In this document: piece by piece, positions 15,401 through 23,307 of the stretch | Position numbering within the stretch: the first letter of the stretch is position 1 | How the letters are laid out: each line of letters opens with the position of its first letter | Assembly: GCA_016180645.1 (NCBI GenBank) | Contig: JACPAV010000049.1 | Span: 1 to 40,269 of the forward strand | From: Nitrospirota bacterium | GTDB taxonomy: Bacteria > JACPQY01 | Length of the DNA: 40,269 bases | Direction: 5' to 3' | Notes under the pieces: generated by a model | The model's input: the letters and a program-made list of their open reading frames with translations, nothing else | What the model was told of the DNA's origin: nothing | The model's database searches: none | Made by a program: the position numbers and the translations under genes

Positions 15401-16751
15401 AATTGAAAGCGAAGCCATTCAGTGCGACACAAAGACGGCGATCCAACTGAACACGTGTTCGCGAGGGATCAAGGGCACCACCGCCGCCGACCATCTCACC
15501 GTGGGCACGGCCGTGCAACGATTCACTCCCTCACCGGTTGGACTTGTCTTCTCTGAGAATGCGTACGGACGTCTCTATGTTGCCGATGGCGGCTCCCACC
15601 GGGTCCAAATGTTCAACGTGTTTCCGGGAGTCTTGGTCAATGGAAAGGATGCCGGCGATACGCTGGGCCACCTGACCACGACCGGGGCAGGTAACATGAA
15701 TGTATCCAGCCCGAACAACCCCTCCTCAACCAGCTTCTTTTCCCCCGTTGACGCCGCATTTGACGCCAACGCACTCCGGCTCTACGTGACCGACAGCAAG
15801 CTCAATCGGGTGCTCTCGTTCGGCGTCAACAGCAGCATGACGCTGCTGGATCGGCAGGCGGACAACGTCATAGGGCAGAGTTCCCTTACCGCCTCCGACG
15901 CAGCCGTCACCCAGGACTCAGGCCTCAGCTCACCCGAAGGAGTGGTTTTTGACGGAACGGCCAACAAGCTCTACGTGGCCGATCGGGCGAACAATCGTGT
16001 GCTGGTGTATGACACGTCGACATTCTCGGACGGTATGAATGCATCCTTCGTTCTCGGTCAGCCGGACTATGTCAGCTCCGCCGCAAATTGCACGAGTAGC
16101 GGCATGAGCGCCCCTTCCGGGTTGGCGATAGACGCGCCGGGAAAGCGCCTCTATGTGGCCGATGCCGGAAACAACCGGGTCATGGTCTACAACACTACGA
16201 CTCTCGGCAACGGCATGTTCATGGACAAGTACCTTGGCGAGGGGGGCGGATGCTCTCAAGGCACCACGCAGAGTACGATGAAGAACCCCAAGGGGGTGGA
16301 CTTGCACCCCACCTCCTACAAGCTTTTTGTGGCCGACACCGGGAACAACCGGATGCTGGTTTACAATGTCGGCGCAGCCGCGGCCAGCGTAACGGATGGG
16401 ATGAACGCCGCAAACGTCATCGGACAGTCCAATTTCACTTCGGCCGGGGCGGGCACTTCGGCCACCACGCTGAATTCACCGCAAGGAGTGGAGGTGGATT
16501 CTTCAAACAATCGGTTGTTCGTCTCCGACACGAACAACCACCGCGTGGTCATCGTCGATCTCGATCTCCTTTCCGATGGGATGAGTTTCATCAACGTCAT
16601 TGGCCAGCCGGATCTCACAACCGGCGCGATCTCCGCCACTGCAATCAACCGTCTTAGGGCACCCCGTGCCTCCACCTACGATTCCGTTTCGAACCGCCTC
16701 TACGTGATCGACAACCAGAATAACCGCATCGCGGTCTTCGAGACCCGGTAG
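12498..16751 (+). CDS. Lipoprotein with ZU5-like, Ig-like and 12 NHL repeats
   Basis: The start at 12498 gives an ideal lipoprotein signal (TLLGC, Cys21). The ATG at 12447 would put an odd extension in front and sits right at the predicted transcript start. The mature protein has about 1400 residues. After a Ser/Gly linker there is a ZU5-like beta domain (GGTVQSLDGKLIVTIPSG, to about residue 170). Then come Ig-like modules, three of them of the type FECKLDAPDFAPC...LAEGTHQFQVRAKDKAGN. From about residue 555 there are 12 NHL repeats (RLYVADAGNNRVMVYN type), enough for two six-bladed propellers, often joined by VIGQxxFTS linkers. An unusual insert lies between repeats 5 and 6. It is probably a surface or periplasmic binding protein; the ligand is unknown. 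Confidence 0.85.
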   Translation: MKGLAPITLLGCLWIPTLLGCSGSGSTGAGKSSESSDAGGSLSSSTGGTVQSLDGKLIVTIPSGESSGQISVTVSIATNEVPSAAVKTLVGDAYKITLNEGTLSTASISLKYEPNRVIAPAGTPVGSIVSLAKLAGDIWQPVEGATVDTANNQITATVSSFSIFGVIQKGLQGGSSAGGGSTGGTGAGGGQPTDTTPPDTLIGSSPLSLTSSKSASFILVSTESGSTFECKLDAPDFAPCNSPIGYQTLAEGTHQFQVRAKDKAGNVDSSPLVFEWKIDTVAPSAPDAAKLVATDLVAPLVDSLAGLAGAVTADAVTVVVYKEAGLSTSIGSQPVKADGSFDAVGIGSDQRDGSALVYVVAVDAAGNTGSATSIRTDKIGVESKITSSPSTTIINQNATFQFGPATTEIPSSYECAVDSGAFAACTSPFTSGSLPLGTHTFYVRGLDQFANTGAIVSKTWTLGPQDVTLTTKPPTTTVNLKGQIVFTANPTGTGVTYQCRIDSGTFASCTSPYNFGGLSIAAHTFEIRPYDQFGNQGTTSSYSWTIIIGPDAIDSFGQFDGTNVLYNKGSNGGLSTPEHVAIDLANKRLFLSDTANHRVLVYDLNSNMTLVDRYPEFVLGQPNHESNSATTPGVGIPEQSQWGMNSPRGLAIYNSRLFVADSANNRILVFDARSAGSANLVLCGNTTTGLAEGMKASCVIGQAGFLTSAAALTQAGLSNPQGLSIHKDSAELYVADKGNHRALVHSLSALASGQNAAFVIGQADFTSGAADRGGAVGQNTLDSPSAVAYFHHSTSNTYRYLAIADTGNNRVLVHSKVTAPTVDNWDNGENAVYVLGQKLFTTSTIDIEDNTVAGGLCGDGNVPLTTNACGMDTPKGVAWNEDSSRLYVADMENHRVLVFDTGLITNGQPAANVLGQTAVTNYVSSGSTGSNTLSLTYTPSTLTGPLTLAATMVPVVTTAGYTVPARIQIESEAIQCDTKTAIQLNTCSRGIKGTTAADHLTVGTAVQRFTPSPVGLVFSENAYGRLYVADGGSHRVQMFNVFPGVLVNGKDAGDTLGHLTTTGAGNMNVSSPNNPSSTSFFSPVDAAFDANALRLYVTDSKLNRVLSFGVNSSMTLLDRQADNVIGQSSLTASDAAVTQDSGLSSPEGVVFDGTANKLYVADRANNRVLVYDTSTFSDGMNASFVLGQPDYVSSAANCTSSGMSAPSGLAIDAPGKRLYVADAGNNRVMVYNTTTLGNGMFMDKYLGEGGGCSQGTTQSTMKNPKGVDLHPTSYKLFVADTGNNRMLVYNVGAAAASVTDGMNAANVIGQSNFTSAGAGTSATTLNSPQGVEVDSSNNRLFVSDTNNHRVVIVDLDLLSDGMSFINVIGQPDLTTGAISATAINRLRAPRASTYDSVSNRLYVIDNQNNRIAVFETR

Positions 16752-16780
16752 GAACTGCGTACCACTCTACCCCTCTCGTC

Positions 16781-16831
16781 GTCCCCGCGCAGGCGGGGAC
16801 CCAGAATCTGGATTCCTGCTTCCGCAGGAAT
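16781..16831. repeat. Paired hairpins between convergent lipoprotein genes
   Basis: GTCCCCGC-GCAG-GCGGGGAC at 16781-16800 and ATTCCTGC-TTCC-GCAGGAAT at 16812-16831 are two perfect stem-loops in the convergent gap. The pair matches a widespread type of intergenic repeat (GTCCCCGCCTGCGCGGGGAC / GTCATTCCTGC). It is well placed to act as a bidirectional transcription barrier. Confidence 0.7.
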
Positions 16832-16897
16832 GACGGGACAGGAAAGTCCTTCAGTCAAGGGGCCGACGACTAGCCGCCGAAGGCTGAACGCTGAGCC

Positions 16898-19800
16898 CTA
16901 CTGATACTTCCCGTTGATTGTGGCGGTAATCTTCCCGGCCCCTGAAGGGCCAAGGTTCTTGCAGCCCGTCAAGTCGACCGAGATGGACGCATCAATGGTC
17001 GTCGGACTGGATGTGCAAATGTCCGGATCGGTGAACGAGAAGCGGAACGCCGTGCATCCCGTGCTCAATCCCGTATCCGGTTCCACACAGTCAGCCACGG
17101 TGAAGTTTGGGGCTGTCTGAGTGGGATTGGTGCATCCTGTGGTTCCCCCACCGCTGGTCGTGGAAGATCCCGACGGAAAGTTCACGGTAAGACTGCATCC
17201 GGCGACCACCGGGTTCTTCAGTTGGTCCGCCACGTGGATGATGAAATTAGCACCGCACTTATCCGCAATCAGGAATTCCTGATTGGTAAGGTAGGTACCG
17301 GTGCAACCGGAACCACAATTACCGGAAGGGGTTCTCGGCGAACATTCAATGCTGAAGGTGCCCACCCTAGTCGACCAGACGACGCGTATGTCGTCCCACA
17401 CGGAAGCATTGGAGGCTTCGTAACGGCCGTTCGGGGGATCGTAAACGCCATTGCCGTTAATATCAAAAAAGATCTCGTCCAAATCCTTCTCGGGATAGCC
17501 TGCATCCCCCAAAACGCACTCGTTGGAATTGATGAAGGGTTCCCCACGATCGTGCAGGAGGCGGACGCAGGCCTTGTCCGGCATCTTGGCGGTATCCCGG
17601 CTCGTGGAATCCTTGTGACGTAATTTGGCGTATCCGGTCGTGGGGGCATTGGTTCCAGTTCCGCAAGCACTTGTGCAGAGTATGCAGAAAATGTCCTCAC
17701 CCAGGCGGCAGACCCGGGGTAGGGCCAGTTCAGTGGCCGAGCATTCGCCATCCCTGTCCCGGTCGTCGCACGAATTGAATTCGTTGCTTTGGCAGATCCC
17801 ATCCCTCGGCCCAGAGCCCCGATCATCGCATTCATCCCACACTCCGTTGGATTCCGCCGGATCGGCGCTACACCCCGGTTGATCGGCGGGACACTGCTTC
17901 CCTGGGATGCAACCGCCATCCTCTATGTGAAGTCCGTCCCCATCCATGTCGATGAAGCCTTCGCTCCCCTTGGTGTAGGCGACGACGGTTCCGCGCCCAT
18001 CACTCGGATCGTCGTAATCGGCAGGGGTTCCCTCGTTGGAGGAGTCGAAATCATTGGGACAGTAAGAGGGACCAGGAAACGACTCGATCACGCGCGGAAG
18101 CGGCGCAGCCGAGACCAGCGTAGCCGTTACGCTGCCGGTGTCCGAAAGCTCCTTGCCTCCACCCCCTTGTATGATGCCGGCCTCGGTTGCAAAAAAGACG
18201 GAGGTGCCGGGAGTCGGGGGGTTTCCATACCTATCGCCAACGAAGGCCGTTACATCCACCTCTTCTCCGAAAATGAGTAGCCCGATGATATTGAATGGAT
18301 TTTCCGCCAGACCGAAATGATCGGTCACGGGCGGGCCAGACTGAATGATGATGTTCTGGATTGTGCCGGTGATCACCTTGCCACCTGGGACCGTTACATC
18401 CACACCCACTTGAACATTTCCTGGAACGGTTCCACCGCGAATCCGGGTGCTCGCCTCCCCTTGCACCGATTCCTCGAAGGCTTCATCGCTCCTGGCCCCC
18501 GCTTCGGAGGCCAACGACTCGCCGCCGCCGCCCTTCACAAGGTAGAAACGGACCTTCGTGCCGTCCCTCACAGGACTTCCGGACTGGTCTTTCACGGCGA
18601 TCTTCAACTCGGCGGTATCGTTCCCCGTGCCCAAGACCCCGATCAGGATCGGGCTCTGGTCAAATTCGATGGTGTAGCCGGAGGAGGACGTTACAATGAT
18701 GGGGACCTGTTTCTGGATGAACTCGACCGTCTCGGTGGACGAGGAAGTCCCCCCCCCCCCGGATCCGGAACAAAGGTCCGCGCATGGGTCGGTAGCGGGA
18801 CAGCCGACATATCCAAGAACCGCAGTGGTCTGAGGTTTGAATCCGGCCTTGAACGTAATCCTCGCCAACCCTGCCCCGTCGGTCGTGGCGATCGTCCCGC
18901 GAGTTGATGTTTCTACCCGATGCGGAAGGCACGTACAGAAGCGGACCACCTGATTTGAAAGAGGTTTTGATGCTGTGTCCAACGCTCGCGCCAAAACGGT
19001 AACCTCGTTCTCGACAGGAGTGGTATCCGGATCATCATCATTCTGCACTCGGCAAGGGGTGACCTCCGGTCCCGCTGGACAATTCTCATAGGTCAAGTCC
19101 AGCTTGCTGATTTTCCCCACGTCGCACGAAATGGCCGTCCCGACGAACGTAACCGTCAAAAGTTGGCTCACGCATCCGCTGGCAGGACAATTCTCCAGCG
19201 TTGAGACCACCGTCGCCTTTGCCACTCCGCTGGACGGCTGAAGACTGACCAGCGCCGCCGAAGCATTGCCGGTAGAATCGGTTTGTACTTCGTAAGACTT
19301 TGAACGATTCGGAAAGATCCCGGCGTCGGTTTCGAATCGAACCGTTGCGCCGGCAACCCGGGCGCCGTTCTTGTCCGCCACGCCCGCCGAGAGCTTGATG
19401 GTGGACGCCCCATCCGCATCGGCTACGGCCTTGTCCGCGGAAAGGATGGCCGCCGGGCCATTGCCAACAACCAAGTAAGTATACCCCGTGGCCGAGGTGG
19501 TCCCAAACGCCGCCGTCACCTCCACCCGGAGGAAAACGTTGGACGCATTCTGACTCGTGCTCGGAATCGGTTTGAGCTTCGCCATGGCGACGCCGGTGTT
19601 GTCCAGCGAGACGCTGACGGAACCTGCCAGAGTCGATCCGGCCGTTGTCGTCGCGAGCTTCGCCGTTTCGATATCGTCCACCTTGAACTGCACCGCAGCG
19701 CCTGCAGGAGGAGTCGTGGTGCCCAGGAGAACGGTAGCTTGGATCACAGCCTCGTCGGCAGTTCCCCTTCCCATCACCAGCTTACCGTCTTGAACCGTAA

Positions 19801-20341
19801 CCGTCACTTGCGGCGCCGGTTCCTTGAACCGTACAGATGATTTAGCGCTCGCCTTCGACTTCGAATCCTGCAACTCGCACTTGACGGGAAGCTCCAGTCC
19901 GGACTGATAGGTGCTCGTGGCCACCGTCTTCGTAACCCCATCATCCCCGGTGATGCAGTTCTCGGTGCAGCTCAGGGCGAGGGGGTTCTCGCTTGCAAAA
20001 TCCTTGGGGAGATCGACACTGAACTTGAGCTTCTGGTCCTTGGCCGGGACATCCGTCTTGGTCTTGGAATCCCGCCGAGCCGCAATGCACCGGACTTCGA
20101 CTGAATCCTTCCCATCCGTGTACGCCGCACACTTGACGGGGTCGGTGCACTTGCGGCCGCCCTTGTAGATCTCCATCTTGAGTTTTACGGAGCCGAGGGT
20201 GCCACCGGTCTTGCAAGAGGGATCGCTGGGATTCGCCTTGCAATCCACCCCCCCCCCTCCGACCGTCGATGTCGCGCAAGAACCAGCAAGGACCATCAGG
20301 AAACACAGAAGAGTGGGCGCGAAAGCCGGCGGTTTTCTCAT
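16898..20341 (-). CDS. Large lipoprotein with Big_1 domains and EF-hand-like loops
   Basis: The start at 20341 puts the signal peptide directly at the N-terminus (MRKPPAFAP, then LCFLMVLAGSC, Cys22). An ATG nine codons upstream is possible. The 1147-residue protein has several Big_1-type domains (for example IKLSAGVADKNGARVAGATV and ELKIAVKDQSGSPVRDGTKV). A Cys- and Asp-rich region follows with calcium-loop-like motifs (DMDGDGLHIED, DRDRDGECS, DINGNGVYDPPNG). The order of parts and motifs such as GEPFINSN and NGRYEAS match the lipoprotein at 9035-11050, so the two are paralogues. A run of ten G codes GGGG soon after the lipid cysteine, and a run of twelve G codes another GGGG mid-protein. Probably surface-exposed; function not known. 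Confidence 0.82.
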   Translation of the reverse strand: MRKPPAFAPTLLCFLMVLAGSCATSTVGGGGVDCKANPSDPSCKTGGTLGSVKLKMEIYKGGRKCTDPVKCAAYTDGKDSVEVRCIAARRDSKTKTDVPAKDQKLKFSVDLPKDFASENPLALSCTENCITGDDGVTKTVATSTYQSGLELPVKCELQDSKSKASAKSSVRFKEPAPQVTVTVQDGKLVMGRGTADEAVIQATVLLGTTTPPAGAAVQFKVDDIETAKLATTTAGSTLAGSVSVSLDNTGVAMAKLKPIPSTSQNASNVFLRVEVTAAFGTTSATGYTYLVVGNGPAAILSADKAVADADGASTIKLSAGVADKNGARVAGATVRFETDAGIFPNRSKSYEVQTDSTGNASAALVSLQPSSGVAKATVVSTLENCPASGCVSQLLTVTFVGTAISCDVGKISKLDLTYENCPAGPEVTPCRVQNDDDPDTTPVENEVTVLARALDTASKPLSNQVVRFCTCLPHRVETSTRGTIATTDGAGLARITFKAGFKPQTTAVLGYVGCPATDPCADLCSGSGGGGTSSSTETVEFIQKQVPIIVTSSSGYTIEFDQSPILIGVLGTGNDTAELKIAVKDQSGSPVRDGTKVRFYLVKGGGGESLASEAGARSDEAFEESVQGEASTRIRGGTVPGNVQVGVDVTVPGGKVITGTIQNIIIQSGPPVTDHFGLAENPFNIIGLLIFGEEVDVTAFVGDRYGNPPTPGTSVFFATEAGIIQGGGGKELSDTGSVTATLVSAAPLPRVIESFPGPSYCPNDFDSSNEGTPADYDDPSDGRGTVVAYTKGSEGFIDMDGDGLHIEDGGCIPGKQCPADQPGCSADPAESNGVWDECDDRGSGPRDGICQSNEFNSCDDRDRDGECSATELALPRVCRLGEDIFCILCTSACGTGTNAPTTGYAKLRHKDSTSRDTAKMPDKACVRLLHDRGEPFINSNECVLGDAGYPEKDLDEIFFDINGNGVYDPPNGRYEASNASVWDDIRVVWSTRVGTFSIECSPRTPSGNCGSGCTGTYLTNQEFLIADKCGANFIIHVADQLKNPVVAGCSLTVNFPSGSSTTSGGGTTGCTNPTQTAPNFTVADCVEPDTGLSTGCTAFRFSFTDPDICTSSPTTIDASISVDLTGCKNLGPSGAGKITATINGKYQ
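18749..18760. repeat. Homopolymer tract of 12 C (12 G in the coding strand)
   Basis: A run of twelve C on the plus strand lies within the minus-strand Big_1 lipoprotein gene, coding GGGG in a Gly/Ser-rich stretch (SGSGGGGTSSS). Runs this long slip readily during replication. Confidence 0.9.
20248..20257. repeat. Homopolymer tract of 10 C (10 G in the coding strand)
   Basis: A run of ten C on the plus strand codes GGGG a few residues after the lipobox cysteine of the minus-strand lipoprotein. One-base slippage here would truncate almost the entire mature protein. Confidence 0.9.
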
Positions 20342-20447
20342 TACAGTCGGGAAAGAAGCAATTGGCATTCCATGCGCGTTAGAAAACCGTCCATGGTTTC
20401 AGGTACATAGCATTGTAGCCCAATGCCGGGGTCGAAGCAACCCCAGA

Positions 20448-21857
20448 TCAAGAAACTTTTTCGCCGTTCCGGGGTTTCGTGGTCCCCTTAAAGCCCAGTC
20501 CCGCCCGGATCACTTTCACCACGCCCTTGAGGACGTCCTTCCCAAATCTTTGGTTGAATTCCGGAAGGGGCACGATCGCTTTCGCCATCGACCGGTGGCC
20601 CCCGGCCCTCCCCCATTCCCCGAAACACAGCTTCGCCAGCTCACCGGCGCTCCTCACGTGGCCATTGTTCCGAATCGAGACGACCAGATTGTCGCCGAGC
20701 ACGCCACAGGCCACGGCCCAACGAATCCGTTCGAGGTAAAGCGACAGGTCCGCAAGATGGGCCAGCGTGTCCTCCCGCTCCACGGGCCCGAGGTAGGCGA
20801 AAATCATGTCCTTGTAGACCTTCTTACTTTCCAAGGCCTTTACCAACGAATCGAAATCCTCCCGCGTGAGTTCGGGCTGCTCGATCTTGCGAATGGTCGT
20901 CTTGTTGGCAACAGGAAACAGCCCCGAAAAAGCCCGGATGTCGGCGGGGCTCATGTGGACCCCCAGCTTTTGGGTGTCGACCTTGAGGGCATAGTACATC
21001 GCAGTGGCCAACCGCTCCTGAAGCGGGGTCTCCAGCGCCTCCAAGTACTCATAGAGAATAGTGGACGTAGCACCGTAGGAAGTCCGGATATCTTTGAAAC
21101 GCGCCGTGTAATCCGATTGCTCGGGATGATGATCTAGAACCGCGTCTACGTGCTTGATCCGCCCTGCGAAGTAGGTGGGCTGGACGTCCACCATGACCAG
21201 GCCGCCGAACTTCTCGAGATCGGAAGGCACTACCTGCCGCACCTCCAGCTCCAGCAGCTTGATCATGGCCAGGTTTTCAGGACGCGTAATCGGGGCGAAG
21301 GTGACCGTCGGGGCGGTCGACCGTGTCCGCCCCACTATCGTCCGAACCGCCATGGCACTCGCGATGCCGTCCGGGTCCGGGTTGTCGTGAAGGAGAATGG
21401 CAAAATCGGCCAAACCTTCCAGCGTGGATCGAAGTTCCTGAACCTTCTTCCGCGATCGCAGCCGACGGAGATCCCTCCCCACCCCGTGGCCGAAGACGTC
21501 CCAAATGGGCACATGGAGGTAATTCATCCCGTTCGGCGATTGGATCTCCAGCGTGGAATCCGTCTGGAGGATCAGACCCTGATTCTGGGGGAATATCTCG
21601 CTGAGCGTGCGCAGCACCTCCTGCGTTCGCTCGCGATCGGTCAGTTCGACGACGAAAATATCTCCGGCGCCGGGCTTGAGCGACCGAAAAGTATCGATCG
21701 ATGCGAGATCCACCTGGCAGGCCTGAAATCCCTCATCCAGAAGTTGCGCCGCATGGCGATGCTCGGGAACGAGCACTTGGATATCCTTTGGATCGTTCCG
21801 CACCCCGCGCAAAAGATGGGGCACCAACGGATCGTCACAAATGCAATAAATTCTCAT
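20448..21857 (-). CDS. DHH/DHHA1 phosphoesterase with N-terminal RCK-like domain
   Basis: This 469-residue protein belongs to the DHH superfamily (NrnA/GdpP/RecJ relatives), which cleave phosphodiester bonds in small nucleotides or short oligonucleotides with Mn2+. Metal-binding motifs are intact: HDNPDPDG at 157-164, VMVDVQP at 221-227, LDHHP at 241-245 and the TSYGATSTI helix at 259-267. A DHHA1 substrate-binding motif, GRAGGHRSMA, sits at 416-425. The first 130 residues look like a degenerate TrkA/RCK nucleotide-binding fold, without a clear GxGxxG. The likely substrate is a nanoRNA, pAp or a cyclic dinucleotide product; the sequence does not decide which. Cytoplasmic. A good promoter lies upstream, divergent from the DUF3467 gene. 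Confidence 0.85.
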   Translation of the reverse strand: MRIYCICDDPLVPHLLRGVRNDPKDIQVLVPEHRHAAQLLDEGFQACQVDLASIDTFRSLKPGAGDIFVVELTDRERTQEVLRTLSEIFPQNQGLILQTDSTLEIQSPNGMNYLHVPIWDVFGHGVGRDLRRLRSRKKVQELRSTLEGLADFAILLHDNPDPDGIASAMAVRTIVGRTRSTAPTVTFAPITRPENLAMIKLLELEVRQVVPSDLEKFGGLVMVDVQPTYFAGRIKHVDAVLDHHPEQSDYTARFKDIRTSYGATSTILYEYLEALETPLQERLATAMYYALKVDTQKLGVHMSPADIRAFSGLFPVANKTTIRKIEQPELTREDFDSLVKALESKKVYKDMIFAYLGPVEREDTLAHLADLSLYLERIRWAVACGVLGDNLVVSIRNNGHVRSAGELAKLCFGEWGRAGGHRSMAKAIVPLPEFNQRFGKDVLKGVVKVIRAGLGFKGTTKPRNGEKVS

Positions 21858-21882
21858 GAAATGTCATTCCGGGGATTGTGTG

Positions 21883-21911
21883 ATAGTATCACCCTCCACA
21901 GTGGGGGTCAA
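21883..21911 (-). promoter_or_regulatory. Sigma-70-type promoter for the DHH phosphoesterase gene
   Basis: On the minus strand, TTGACC (21911-21906) and TACTAT (21888-21883) are 17 bases apart, with a TGA extended -10. The start codon lies about 26 bases downstream. It is in the 84-base divergent gap shared with the DUF3467 gene. Confidence 0.5.
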
Positions 21912-21941
21912 AGAGGGCTGACACGCTAACCGGGAGGTCCG

Positions 21942-22238
21942 ATGTCTGAAACACTTCGAAAAGAGCAGCAAATTCAAATCCAAATCGACGAGCCGATTGG
22001 GCAGGGAGTCTATTCGAATTTCTGCGCCGTCACCCACAAGCAGGGAGAATTCATAGTCGATTTCATCTTCATCCAGCCGCTGGAACCGAAGGGAAAAGTT
22101 CGCAGTCGGGTCGTTCTCACCCCGGTGGCCGCCAAGCAGATTTTCCAAACGCTGATGGAAAACATGCGGATCTACGAGGAACGATTCGGACGCATCGAGA
22201 TCCTCGCCGGGGAACCCAAGCCGACCATGATGCAGTAG
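21942..22238 (+). CDS. DUF3467 family protein
   Basis: An ATG preceded by GGGAGG encodes 98 residues. The sequence matches the DUF3467 pattern throughout: QGVYSNFCAVTHKQGEFIVD, then a basic linker with SRVVLTPVAAKQIFQTL, then ENMRIYEERFGRIE. The family is small, cytoplasmic and widespread, and its function is not established. The protein should be a compact alpha/beta fold without a cofactor motif. It is divergent from the DHH phosphoesterase gene and is followed 19 bases later by alr, with which it may be co-transcribed. Confidence 0.85.
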   Translation: MSETLRKEQQIQIQIDEPIGQGVYSNFCAVTHKQGEFIVDFIFIQPLEPKGKVRSRVVLTPVAAKQIFQTLMENMRIYEERFGRIEILAGEPKPTMMQ

Positions 22239-22257
22239 TTTCGCCCGCCGGGCTGCC

Positions 22258-23307
22258 TTGAAATCTCAATTCTCAAATCTGAAATCGCCTCGCTTTTTCC
22301 GCCCCACCGTCTGCACGATCGACCTCGATGCCTTGGGGCGGAACTTTCTCACCCTGAAGCAGCTTGCCGGCCCAAGGAAATTCATCGCCGTGGTCAAATC
22401 CAATGCCTACGGTCACGGAGCCGTGGAGGTAGCCCGAAGGCTGGAATTGCAGGGAGTGAACCGTCTGGCTGTTGTTTCGCTCGAAGAAGCCATCGAGCTG
22501 CGGGAGGCCGGCATTCGAAAGCCCATTCTCATCCTCGGGATCCTTCAGCCTTCCAGCGCCGATCTCATCGCCGCCTATCGGTTCACCCCGGCCCTGTTCT
22601 CCCAGGAGATGGCCCGTGCCCTCCAATCGGCCGCACGAAGCCTCGGAGTGCACCTTCCCATACACATCAAAATCGACTCGGGCATGGGCCGCCTGGGAAT
22701 CACGCCGGCCGAGTGCCCGGCCATGGCCGAAACCCTTGAGGACTGTCCCAACCTCCGTGTCGAGAGCGTGTTTACTCACCTCGCGAAGGCCGATATCGAC
22801 CCGGAGTTCACGACACACCAATTGAGAACATTCACCACGGCAGCGGAGCTTTTCAAGGGCCGCAATGGCCAACTCCCCATTCGGCACGCAGCCAACAGCG
22901 CTGCCGTGCTTAGGCATCCGGACGCGCTGTTTGACGCGATCCGGCCGGGGCTCGCCTTATATGGAGTTAGTCCATTCGATGTAGGCCGCGCCGCCGTCCG
23001 ATTGGAACCGATCCTTTCACTGTCCACGCGAATTCTGTTCCTAAAAGAGCTACCGGCCGACACGCCCATCAGCTACGGTGGCACGTTCAGAACGCGCCGA
23101 CCCTCCGTGATCGCAACGTTGCCTATCGGGTACGCGGACGGACTCAGCCGCCTGCGATCGAATCCCTCGGAAGGCATGGGTGGCAAAGTTGGCGGCCACG
23201 TATTGGTGAAAGGGAGACGTGCCCCCATCGTTGGGGTACTCTGCGGAATCTCCTCCCGAGTCCCTAGAATCTACGTCGGGCCCCCAGGGGACCAATCGCC
23301 CGCCTGA
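22258..23307 (+). CDS. alr: Alanine racemase with in-frame internal deletion, probably inactive
   Basis: Alanine racemase makes D-alanine for peptidoglycan using PLP. This 349-residue form has the PLP lysine (Lys47 in AVVKSNAYGHG), the barrel motifs (HIKIDSGMGRLG, VFTHLAKAD, RPGLALYG) and the second catalytic tyrosine (Tyr273 in ISYGGTF). The C-terminal end LCGISSRVPRIY is also typical. However, the stretch between VLVKGRRAPIVG and that end, normally about 45-50 residues containing the CMDxxMVD substrate-site motif, is missing. The join is at residues 326-329 (23233-23244). A TTG start at 22258 is the only suitable one; the first codons resemble an AT-rich spacer repeat. The 3' end overlaps kdsA on the other strand by 44 bases. 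Confidence 0.8.
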   Translation: MKSQFSNLKSPRFFRPTVCTIDLDALGRNFLTLKQLAGPRKFIAVVKSNAYGHGAVEVARRLELQGVNRLAVVSLEEAIELREAGIRKPILILGILQPSSADLIAAYRFTPALFSQEMARALQSAARSLGVHLPIHIKIDSGMGRLGITPAECPAMAETLEDCPNLRVESVFTHLAKADIDPEFTTHQLRTFTTAAELFKGRNGQLPIRHAANSAAVLRHPDALFDAIRPGLALYGVSPFDVGRAAVRLEPILSLSTRILFLKELPADTPISYGGTFRTRRPSVIATLPIGYADGLSRLRSNPSEGMGGKVGGHVLVKGRRAPIVGVLCGISSRVPRIYVGPPGDQSPA

